Source: Falcatimonas sp. MSJ-15
GTDB taxonomy: Bacteria > Bacillota > Clostridia > Lachnospirales > Lachnospiraceae
DNA: 64,000 nt
Direction: 5' to 3'
Assembly: GCF_018918265.1 (NCBI RefSeq)
Contig: NZ_JAHLQC010000013.1
Coordinates: forward strand, 50,483 to 114,482
The first letter of the stretch is position 1, and every line of letters starts with the position of its first letter. This document shows, piece after piece, positions 17,787-25,511 of this stretch. Made by a program: the position numbers and the translations under genes. The notes below the pieces were generated by a model. That model was not told the origin of the DNA. It ran no database searches and worked only from the letters and a program-made list of their open reading frames with translations.

Positions 17787-19190
17787 ATGAGAATTAATAC
17801 AAATGTGGCAGCATTAATATCAAATAATAATTTACAAAAATGTCAGGACAGAATGTCCGTATCAATCGAAAGACTCTCATCAGGATATAAGATAAATGAT
17901 GCAAAAGATAATCCGGCAGGAATAGCAATATCAGACATTATGAGAAGCCAGATAAGAGCACTTGATCAGGCAGAATGCAACGCATCAGACGGAGTATCAG
18001 TAGTAGAGACAGCAGAAGGAGCATTATCAGAGATAGAAGCAATGCTTCAGAGAATGAATGAACTCTCAGTAAAAGCTGTTAATGGAACTAATACAGACGA
18101 AGACAGAGAAGCGATACAGCTAGAAGTGGATGCACTATCACAGGAGATAGACAGAATAGCAAGCGAAACAGAATTTAACGATCAGTCACTTTTAGATGGA
18201 ACATTCCAGCGAAGAGTATATTTTACACAAGAGACTACACAAGCAGGCGCAACAGTAGAGAACAATATGAATAGCAAAATAAAACTTATAAAAGTAACAG
18301 ACGTAGTAGAAGCAAATGATTATAAACTTAATATAACATCAGCGGCTAAACAGGCAACAGCAACAATTGCACAGACATCGCTTGTAGCGGGAAAAAGTTA
18401 TAGTATTAATGGATACAGTTTTGCAATTGATGCAGGTGCGACACAAAATGATATATCACAAGCATTTCAGGATGCATGTGAAAAAGTTGGAATAACAGCA
18501 ACAATAGATAATGCAACAGGACAATATAATCTTGAAACAGTTGAATATGGTAAAGATATTAAGATTAACCTCATAGATAATGCTGATAAACAGAATCCTA
18601 TTATAGACAATGTTAGCGGTGATGACGCACAGGTATCATTTGTACAGTCAGGAACAGGATATGCAGGATTTGCAGATTCAGCAACAATAATAACAAAAGG
18701 CGATAAGATAAGCGTACATGATATTAATGGATTTGAGCTTACAATAAGAGTAGGTGACATAACAGGCGAGATTAATGCAAAAGTAAAAGACATGGGCAAG
18801 ATGAACGTTCAGGTAGGAGCTAACGAAGGACAGGAGATAGACGTTAATATTCCTAAAATATCATGCTATAACATAGGAATTAAAGACATCAACCTTCTAA
18901 GTGCAAGTACAGCATCACGAGCAATAGAAAAAGTACAAGGCGCAATAGATATGGTAACAGCAGCCAGAACAGAACTTGGAGCATATCAGAACAGATTTGA
19001 ATATGCAATATCCAACCTCAATGTATCGCAGGAGAATATGACAGCAGCATTTTCAAGAATACGAGATGTTGATATGGCACAGGAGATGACCGAATATACA
19101 CAGACAACAGTTCTGTCACAGGCAGCAACATCAGTACTTGCACAAGCAAATGCCAGACCAGAGACAGTATTACAGTTACTTGCTTACTAA
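17787..19190 (+). CDS. fliC: Flagellin
   Basis: The flagellar filament subunit, secreted by the flagellar type III apparatus. The 467 residues carry the conserved N-terminal D0/D1 helices (MRINTNVAALISNNN, IERLSSGYKINDAKDN, about 1-140) and the C-terminal D1/D0 helices (FSRIRDVDMAQEMTEYT to VLQLLAY). The central region (about 150-370) is a variable surface domain rich in Ala, Thr and Ile. It contains cysteines (LQKCQDRM, AECNASDG), which are uncommon in flagellins. GCAGAGGTGA precedes the ATG. FliS follows 23 bases downstream. Confidence 0.95.
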   Translation: MRINTNVAALISNNNLQKCQDRMSVSIERLSSGYKINDAKDNPAGIAISDIMRSQIRALDQAECNASDGVSVVETAEGALSEIEAMLQRMNELSVKAVNGTNTDEDREAIQLEVDALSQEIDRIASETEFNDQSLLDGTFQRRVYFTQETTQAGATVENNMNSKIKLIKVTDVVEANDYKLNITSAAKQATATIAQTSLVAGKSYSINGYSFAIDAGATQNDISQAFQDACEKVGITATIDNATGQYNLETVEYGKDIKINLIDNADKQNPIIDNVSGDDAQVSFVQSGTGYAGFADSATIITKGDKISVHDINGFELTIRVGDITGEINAKVKDMGKMNVQVGANEGQEIDVNIPKISCYNIGIKDINLLSASTASRAIEKVQGAIDMVTAARTELGAYQNRFEYAISNLNVSQENMTAAFSRIRDVDMAQEMTEYTQTTVLSQAATSVLAQANARPETVLQLLAY

Positions 19191-19213
19191 TATAAAAAAG
19201 AGGAGGCAGCAAT

Positions 19214-19687
19214 ATGACTGATGAGCTTAGAAAAGTATATGCCAAGCGAATATCACAGGCATCAAGAACAGAACTTATAGTAATAATGTTTGATATGTTT
19301 AATGACTATATAAAAGATGCAGTAAAAGCGTCACAAGAGGGCGATATAGAAAAGATGCGAAAGAATATAAGACAGGCACGAAAAGTTGTCAACCGACTAA
19401 TAGAAAGCCTTGATCCAAAATACGATATAAGCATAAAACTCATGTCAATATATCTGTTTATAAACAGAGAACTTCTAAAAGCAGACATACATGCAGACAT
19501 GAGCAAGACAGAAGAACTAAGCAATATGATGTCAAAACTTCAAAGTGCATTCAAAGAGATTGGTGACAGCGAAGACGAAGAACCTGTAATGAAGAATGTA
19601 CAGTCAGTCTATGCAGGACTTACGTATGGCAGAAGAGAACTCAACGAATATGTAGACACAGCAGGCAACAGAGAATTTAAGATATAA
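19214..19687 (+). CDS. fliS: Flagellar export chaperone FliS
   Basis: FliS binds the C-terminus of flagellin in the cytoplasm and prevents early polymerisation. The 157-residue helical protein has the family pattern QASRTELIVIMFDMFNDYI near the N-terminus and a central IRQARKVVNRLIESLDPKYD. Gene order flagellin-FliS with a short gap and AGAGGAGG site supports it. The C-terminus is about 25 residues longer than typical FliS. It ends before an intrinsic terminator. Confidence 0.85.
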   Translation: MTDELRKVYAKRISQASRTELIVIMFDMFNDYIKDAVKASQEGDIEKMRKNIRQARKVVNRLIESLDPKYDISIKLMSIYLFINRELLKADIHADMSKTEELSNMMSKLQSAFKEIGDSEDEEPVMKNVQSVYAGLTYGRRELNEYVDTAGNREFKI

Positions 19688-19808
19688 AATAAAAAAATAA
19701 ATAAAAGTATTAAGTAATTTGAAAGATGGTACGATATAAAAAATAGTTGTTGAATGTTTTTCATTTAATTATTTATTCCTTTCTTTCATGTTTATAGTAC
19801 ATATAGAC

Positions 19809-19850
19809 AATAACTCCGGATGTGAATCAATCATATCCGGAGTTATTTTT
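19809..19850. terminator. Intrinsic terminator after fliS
   Basis: AATAACTCCGGAT ... ATCCGGAGTTATTTTT: a 13-base perfect stem and T-run for the plus strand; weaker but usable for the converging minus gene. Confidence 0.85.
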
Positions 19851-19878
19851 GTAAAATTAGTAAAAGACTAATTAATCG

Positions 19879-20181
19879 TCATAAAAGACTCTGCACACTT
19901 ACATTACAGGAAGAACGAGATAAGTGAGTTAGATCACATGGAATAGTCTTATCATAAGTTATACCAAGAGATTTGGCATTCTCGATAAGAAACTTATACC
20001 TCTTTTGTATTGAATTGACCTCATATATATAACAATCAATCATATCAGGCTCTAATGCATTATTAAATCCCATATAAGCAGCATTAAGAGCTTTGTTTGT
20101 ATTTTGAATCTCTTCAATTAAAATCATCTTTTGAATCTCATCAGAAGTATCCTTTTTAAAAAAACTTAAAAATTTAAACAT
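19879..20181 (-). CDS. YaaL/DUF2508-like small protein
   Basis: A 100-residue protein with an N-terminal KFLSFFKK and the central pattern NAAYMGFNNALEPDMIDCYI followed by YEVNSIQKRYKFLIENAK, which I recognise as the DUF2508 (YaaL) family, a small helical protein of unknown role common in Firmicutes. The ATG at 20181 is 7 bases after GGAGG; the TTG at 20187 overlaps that site. In many genomes the family sits near recR; here it stands alone between flagellar and Tad genes. Confidence 0.65.
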   Translation of the reverse strand: MFKFLSFFKKDTSDEIQKMILIEEIQNTNKALNAAYMGFNNALEPDMIDCYIYEVNSIQKRYKFLIENAKSLGITYDKTIPCDLTHLSRSSCNVSVQSLL

Positions 20182-20390
20182 AGACAACCCTCCAAAACAT
20201 CATATACACTATAAATATAATAAATAAAACCTTTTTCGATGTTGCAGATATGACAGATACATATATTACCTTCTATTACAATATACCCATCAGATAGCGA
20301 ATATATACAGATAAAAAAATATATAAACTGCTAATAATTAATACAAAATCATCACAATAAAAATAAAATAAAAAATTTTTAAAATATGTA

Positions 20391-20419
20391 TTGACAAAAA
20401 GGTAAATATAGTTTATATT
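20391..20419 (+). promoter_or_regulatory. Sigma-A promoter of the Tad pilus operon
   Basis: A perfect TTGACA at 20391, 17 bases, TATATT at 20414, 42 bases before the first Tad gene. 20188-20390 holds no gene. Confidence 0.7.
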
Positions 20420-20460
20420 AATCAAGTCTTTGCTGGAGCGGCTCTAAGAAAGGAGCTACA

Positions 20461-20895
20461 GTGAAAGGTATAATTATCATAATGGTATTGACGCTTATTG
20501 CCGCAGTATATGATGCGAGACAGAGCAGAATACCCAACTATCTTATTATATCCGGATTAATTATATGGACAATCTGGATGATTCATGACAACAGCAGTTA
20601 CAAAGACTGCATCTTAGGATTAATAATTCCACTATTTGCATTATTTCCATTTTACATTATAAAAGGATTAGGAGCAGGAGACGTGAAACTTCTAAGCGTA
20701 TGCGGAGGCTTCATAGGAGTGAATGAACTAACAAAGTATCTTGTTATAATTCTTATGATAAGCTTTATATATGGCGTAATCACTGGAATTGTGAAGAAAA
20801 AGAAAATATTAAATCATAATTTAATTCCTATGGCAGTTCCGATATTTATGGGAACTGTAATATATGCAGCAGCATCATTTGGAATTATATTATAA
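20461..20895 (+). CDS. Prepilin peptidase, TadV/CpaA type (first copy)
   Basis: An A24-family membrane aspartic protease that cuts the leader from Flp pilin. The 144 residues form about four membrane helices with the two catalytic aspartates: Asp18 in VYDARQSRIPN and Asp74 in GAGDVKLL. There is no N-methyltransferase domain, as usual for TadV. The start is GTG with AAAGGAG 6 bases upstream. It is the first gene of the Tad operon; a second copy lies at 28762. Confidence 0.88.
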   Translation: MKGIIIIMVLTLIAAVYDARQSRIPNYLIISGLIIWTIWMIHDNSSYKDCILGLIIPLFALFPFYIIKGLGAGDVKLLSVCGGFIGVNELTKYLVIILMISFIYGVITGIVKKKKILNHNLIPMAVPIFMGTVIYAAASFGIIL

Positions 20896-20963
20896 AAAGC
20901 AACTGTTAAATAACATAATATAATGTATAAACAATAACAGTTATAAAAAGAAAGGAAAGAGAT

Positions 20964-21947
20964 ATGGCCAGAGCCCGTTGCATAATATGTACCAGTGAAG
21001 ATGAATATACCAAAAGACTATGTAACTGCATTAATTCAAGTGCAGATTATAACATACAAGTCAAAGCGGTTACACATGATAAAATGACAGAAATAGTAAA
21101 CGAAATTTACGATGACATCTTAATTGTATCAGGAGATATATATGAAAAATTACAGGAATCCAACTATATACATAATAAGACGATGATTCTATGTGATGAA
21201 AAAGAATATACATTCTACAATAATGCGATTCTTATGTACAAACCATTTGAAGAGATAATCAACAATATTGTGGGGATAGCAACAACTAATATGTGGATAA
21301 ATACAAACAATTCCAGTAAAGTTGTGGACAACAAAATCTATGCAATTATATCACCATCAGGTAATGAATACAAATCACTATGTGCATTGGATTTTGCAAG
21401 ATATATGGCAGAGACAAAGCGAACGCTATACCTTAATTTTGATACATTCTCAGGAATAAGATTTAGCAAATCAGACACTCAGAATATGTCAGATCTTATA
21501 TATCTCTATCAAAGTGAGAGCGCAACCTATGAAGAAGCAGTAAAAAATATGATGTATATAGAAGGCAATCTGTGCGCACTCAATCCCGTTAATGATCCAC
21601 TTCATGCAAAAGAACTAAGCCTGTCAGATATATTCGAATTCACCGAAAGCCTTATGACAATAAATGGAACATCATGTGTTGTATTAGACATAGGCAAAGA
21701 ATATCAGGATTATGCACATATATTCAAACAATGTAATAATGTAATTAACGTAGTATCATCACTTCCTTATGGAAGACGTAAAAATGCAGAATTCGAAGAA
21801 TATCTTGAAGTAATGGAATTAGGACAATTAAAAAAACAGATGACCATTACAGATCCAGGCAACATATATATGATGGACAACTTAATGGAGACATCAGATG
21901 AGAGGAGAGGATACATATCTACAATATATCAACACTTGAACAGTTAA
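20964..21947 (+). CDS. tadZ: TadZ/CpaE-like pilus localisation protein
   Basis: A MinD/ParA-like protein that places the Tad secretion system. The 327 residues have an N-terminal atypical receiver-like domain (about 1-110) and a C-terminal ParA-like domain. The P-loop is degenerate: the strand IYAIISPSGNEYKSLCALDF has neither the KGG start nor GKT/S, and the Lys shifts later, as known for TadZ proteins (an E. rectale TadZ structure exists). The gene overlaps the start region of tadA, which suggests translational coupling. Confidence 0.8.
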   Translation: MARARCIICTSEDEYTKRLCNCINSSADYNIQVKAVTHDKMTEIVNEIYDDILIVSGDIYEKLQESNYIHNKTMILCDEKEYTFYNNAILMYKPFEEIINNIVGIATTNMWINTNNSSKVVDNKIYAIISPSGNEYKSLCALDFARYMAETKRTLYLNFDTFSGIRFSKSDTQNMSDLIYLYQSESATYEEAVKNMMYIEGNLCALNPVNDPLHAKELSLSDIFEFTESLMTINGTSCVVLDIGKEYQDYAHIFKQCNNVINVVSSLPYGRRKNAEFEEYLEVMELGQLKKQMTITDPGNIYMMDNLMETSDERRGYISTIYQHLNS

Positions 21948-23137
21948 AACGTCAGGTACTTCTAAAAACAGATATATCAAGAGACATACCAGACGAAGAA
22001 CTACTACTTGCAATAGACTATGAGATCCTCGAAGTCAGTAAGACAATGCGTATGAGCGTTGAAGAAAAGAAGATGTACAGAGTAGAACTGTTTAATGCAA
22101 TAAAAAAACTAGATATACTTCAGGAACTTGTAGACAACGATGAGATCACAGAGATTATGGTAAATGGTCCGGACAACATATTTGTTGAAAAATCCGGAAA
22201 GATAATAAAAGTAGACAAACGCTTCACAGACAGAAGCAGATTAGAAGACGTAATTCAAAATATCGTATCAAAAGCAAACAGAATAGTAAATGCATCAACA
22301 CCAATAACAGATACAAGACTAATGGACGGATCACGAGTTAATATAGTACTTAATCCGATAGCACTTGATGGACCGGTAATAACAATACGAAAATTCCCAA
22401 AAGATCCGGTGACAATAAATCAACTGATAAAATGGGAATCAATAAGCGAAGAAGCAGCAGAATTCCTAAGAAAATTAGTATTAGCAGGCTATAACATATT
22501 CATAAGCGGAGGAACAGGCTCCGGAAAGACAACATTTCTTAATGTATTATCCAATTATATTCCAAAAGATGAAAGAGTAATAACAATAGAAGACTCGGCA
22601 GAATTACAGATACGAGGCGTAGACAACCTGGTAAGGCTGGAGACTAGAAATAGTAACATAGAAGGAGAAGGAGAGATAACAATGAGAGATCTCATCAAAT
22701 CTTCACTCCGAATGAGACCTGACAGAATAATAGTCGGAGAAGTACGAGGAGCAGAAGCACTCGATATGATACAGGCGATGAACACAGGGCATGACGGTTC
22801 AATCTCAACAGGACACGCCAACAGCCCGGAAGACATGGTAAGCCGATTAGAGACAATGGTACTTATGGGAATGGATATGCCACTTAGCGCAATAAGAAGC
22901 CAGATAGGTTCAGCAATAGACATAATAGTACATCTTGGAAGACTAAGAGACAGATCAAGACGAGTACTTAAGATAATCGAAGTAGTAGGATATGACGCAG
23001 ACAAGATGAATTACAATACATTATACGAATTTGTTGAAACAGATACTATAAAAAACAGAGTAAAGGGGGAATTAGTACGAACAGACAACCAAATGATAAA
23101 TACAAAGAAGTTGCAGATGGCAGGAATAAAAATCTAA
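21917..23137 (+). CDS. tadA: TadA/CpaF secretion ATPase (start codon non-canonical?)
   Basis: The hexameric ATPase that drives Flp pilus assembly. Walker A GGTGSGKTTFLN, Asp box/Walker B RMRPDRIIVGEVRGAEA and the His box STGHANS are intact; the C-terminus LQMAGIKI is typical. The first ATG is 22046, but coding sequence clearly extends upstream (LEQLKRQVL, ISRDIPDEELLLAIDYE) to the stop at 21899-21901, with GAGGAGAGG at 21902-21910 and no ATG/GTG/TTG in frame there. ATC at 21917 is the best placed codon (ATA 21911 or 21926 are alternatives). If ATG 22046 is used, the protein loses about 43 residues. Confidence 0.85.
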   Translation: MYNISTLEQLKRQVLLKTDISRDIPDEELLLAIDYEILEVSKTMRMSVEEKKMYRVELFNAIKKLDILQELVDNDEITEIMVNGPDNIFVEKSGKIIKVDKRFTDRSRLEDVIQNIVSKANRIVNASTPITDTRLMDGSRVNIVLNPIALDGPVITIRKFPKDPVTINQLIKWESISEEAAEFLRKLVLAGYNIFISGGTGSGKTTFLNVLSNYIPKDERVITIEDSAELQIRGVDNLVRLETRNSNIEGEGEITMRDLIKSSLRMRPDRIIVGEVRGAEALDMIQAMNTGHDGSISTGHANSPEDMVSRLETMVLMGMDMPLSAIRSQIGSAIDIIVHLGRLRDRSRRVLKIIEVVGYDADKMNYNTLYEFVETDTIKNRVKGELVRTDNQMINTKKLQMAGIKI

Positions 23138-23874
23138 TTAATTATGATGAATATACATTTACAACAAAAAAGATAATAATTGGAATATCAACAGCACTAG
23201 CGATAATTCTTGCGGTATCATATCTGTTCTATGAGAGTTTTTTTGCAGCAATACTATTATCACCATACATAATGATACACATGAAAAAATATAAAGAAAG
23301 ATTAAAAAATGAGAGAAAAGAAAAACTCTCAAAAGAATTCTGCGATGTACTTCAGTCAGTAAAATCATCCCTTGCATCAGGTAATTCACTAGAGAATGCA
23401 TTCAGAGACTCAGGAAGAGAATTAGTGATGATACATGGCAGAGACTGCTACATGATAAAAGAACTCACCAACATAGTCAACCAGCTGTCAGTCAACATTC
23501 CATTAGAGATAATAATAGAAGACTTTGGAAAAAGAAGCCAGATAGAAGACATACAGCTATTCTCAGAGATATTAAAATATGCAAAGAGAAGCGGTGGCAA
23601 CATAATCGGGATAATAACCAAGACAATAGATACAATAAATGCCAAAAACAATGTAAAAACAGACATAGACACAATGATAAGTGGTAAAAAATACGAACAG
23701 AAGATAATGAATATAATGCCATTTTTCATAATAGTCTACCTTAAGATGTCAGGAGGAACAATGTTAGATCCGCTATATGGCAATCTTATTGGAATAATAG
23801 TAATGACACTATGTCTGTTAGTCTACATGGCAGCAATACAGCTAGCAGCAAAAATATTAGATATAGAGGTATAA
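23137..23874 (+). CDS. tadB: TadB, inner-membrane platform protein (probable ATT start)
   Basis: A type II secretion F-domain protein, the first of two platform proteins of the Tad system. The first ATG (23272) would remove the N-terminal membrane segment; the frame upstream encodes INYDEYTFTTKK and then a hydrophobic stretch ending IGISTALAIILAVSYLFYE, as in relatives. ATT at 23137 overlaps the tadA stop (TAATT, like the usual TAATG) with AGGA 11 bases upstream, so it is chosen as the start. Cytoplasmic helices hold EFCDVLQSVKSSLASG and C-terminal membrane helices follow. The start is an inference. Confidence 0.75.
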   Translation: MNYDEYTFTTKKIIIGISTALAIILAVSYLFYESFFAAILLSPYIMIHMKKYKERLKNERKEKLSKEFCDVLQSVKSSLASGNSLENAFRDSGRELVMIHGRDCYMIKELTNIVNQLSVNIPLEIIIEDFGKRSQIEDIQLFSEILKYAKRSGGNIIGIITKTIDTINAKNNVKTDIDTMISGKKYEQKIMNIMPFFIIVYLKMSGGTMLDPLYGNLIGIIVMTLCLLVYMAAIQLAAKILDIEV

Positions 23875-23876
23875 AT

Positions 23877-25163
23877 ATGAGCATTATATTAGGCGCAGTT
23901 ATGGTATTAATATCAGCCATAGCCATAGTATATCTTAAAAAAAACAAAGAAAAAAATATATATGAAAAATTTAAAATTCCAATATTAATAATACTTGCAA
24001 CAGGAATACTTGTAATAATAGGAAGTATCAAAAATTCAGGAGTAGAAATATTAGATACAATAACAAGACCACAGGCAGACGAAGAAAGTGAGGAGATAGA
24101 AGCCTATGCGAAATATGATAAGAAGGATTATCCAGTCAGAATTGAGATATCAAAAAAGGAATATACTAAGGAACAGCTTAGCGAGATTTTTGAGAAGACT
24201 TATGAGATAATAATAAAAGACATTCCGGCAGAAGGAGAGAGACTAGAACACGTAACCAAAGACCTTAATCTTATGACAAAAGTAAAAGACACAGGAGTAA
24301 AAGTAGAATGGACATCAGGCGACCAAAAAATCATACAAAATGACGGAGAAATAGTTGCTGAGAACATACCATCAAAAGGAACAGAAGTTACATTAAATGC
24401 AATGATGACATTTGAAGAAAGCATTGCATACTACGACATTACAGCAATAATATATCCTCGTGAATACACACAGGATGAGAAAAATCAGATGCTTATAGAC
24501 GAAGCAGTAAAAAAATCAGAAGAAAAAGATGAAGAAAAAGTGGAACTTCCAGACACAATATCAGGTAAGGACGTAACATTTTTTATAAAAAAAGAAGACA
24601 GTTTCAGATACATAGGAATACTTGGAATTGTCGGAGCAGTGGCAATATTTGTAGCCAAGAACAGACAAGAAAAAGACAAAGAAGAAAAAAGAAAAAAACA
24701 GTTAGATCTTGAATATTCAGAGATGGTATCAAAGCTTACACTTTTAGCAGGGGCTGGAATGACCATATCATCAGCCTGGGAGAAGATAGTAAAAGACTAC
24801 CTTGCAGGCAAAGATCAAAAAGATTTCAAACGCAAAGAAGTATATGAAGAGATGGCAACAACTTACTACAAGATGCAGTCAGGAATGTCAGAGACAGTTG
24901 CCTATGAAGACTTTGCAAGAAGATGTAATACACCATTATATCTTCAGTTTGGAACATTATTATCACAGAATGTACGAAAGGGTACAGCTAATTTGCTAAG
25001 ATTACTCGATAATGCAGCAAATGAGGCGTTTATTCATAGAAAACAACTTGCAAAACAGCAAGGAGAAGAAGCGACAACAAAACTTCTTGTACCAATGATT
25101 ATGATGCTTGGAATCGTAATGATAATAGTAATATTCCCGGCATTCGTATCCTTTAATATGTAA
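23877..25163 (+). CDS. tadC: TadC, platform protein with extra N-terminal domain
   Basis: The second F-domain platform protein. The 428 residues begin with two membrane helices, then an inserted non-membrane domain of about 170 residues (about 45-220; YPVRIEISKKEYTKEQ ..., predicted beta strands with DGEIVAENIPSKGTEV) before another helix and the conserved F domain (EYSEMVSKLTLLAGAGMTI, CNTPLYLQFGTLLSQNVRKG) and a final helix. The insert would lie outside the membrane. The ATG at 23877 follows GAGGT and is 3 bases past the tadB stop. Confidence 0.82.
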   Translation: MSIILGAVMVLISAIAIVYLKKNKEKNIYEKFKIPILIILATGILVIIGSIKNSGVEILDTITRPQADEESEEIEAYAKYDKKDYPVRIEISKKEYTKEQLSEIFEKTYEIIIKDIPAEGERLEHVTKDLNLMTKVKDTGVKVEWTSGDQKIIQNDGEIVAENIPSKGTEVTLNAMMTFEESIAYYDITAIIYPREYTQDEKNQMLIDEAVKKSEEKDEEKVELPDTISGKDVTFFIKKEDSFRYIGILGIVGAVAIFVAKNRQEKDKEEKRKKQLDLEYSEMVSKLTLLAGAGMTISSAWEKIVKDYLAGKDQKDFKRKEVYEEMATTYYKMQSGMSETVAYEDFARRCNTPLYLQFGTLLSQNVRKGTANLLRLLDNAANEAFIHRKQLAKQQGEEATTKLLVPMIMMLGIVMIIVIFPAFVSFNM

Positions 25164-25321
25164 CACACAACAACAGTATAACAATATCAATATATTAATA
25201 AAAAATAATAAAATTCAAAAATAACATATTAATAAAAAAAGATAAAGTTATACACCAAACTATTAATAATTAATGAGTAACTGCAACAGCAGTACCATAA
25301 TAAGAGAGGAGAAAAATAATT

Positions 25322-25501
25322 ATGTTAGCAACAGTAAAAAACTTTTTAAAAGAGGAAGACGGAGTAGGATCAGTAGAGATAATTCTTATTCTTTTAGTGC
25401 TTGTAGGACTTGTACTTGTATTCAAAGATGAGATTACTAAGATAACAACAAAAGTATTTAAACATGTTAATGCAGATGTTGACAAACTTTTTAAAAACTA
25501 A
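25322..25501 (+). CDS. flp: Flp/Fap-type type IVb pilin
   Basis: A 59-residue prepilin. After a short charged leader ending EEDG the mature part would begin VGSVEIILILLVLVGL: Gly14 is the -1 residue and Glu19 the +5 glutamate needed by class III prepilin peptidases and pilus assembly; a 20-residue hydrophobic helix and a charged tail (HVNADVDKLF) follow. GAGGAG precedes the ATG by about 10 bases. It sits downstream of tadC and is the main structural pilus candidate. Confidence 0.87.
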   Translation: MLATVKNFLKEEDGVGSVEIILILLVLVGLVLVFKDEITKITTKVFKHVNADVDKLFKN

Positions 25502-25511
25502 GTAAAAGACT

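Noticed and set aside
20964..21947. TadZ as an active ParA ATPase
   Set aside because: The P-loop lacks the normal GK(T/S), although ATP binding without this motif is possible in the family, so activity is left open.
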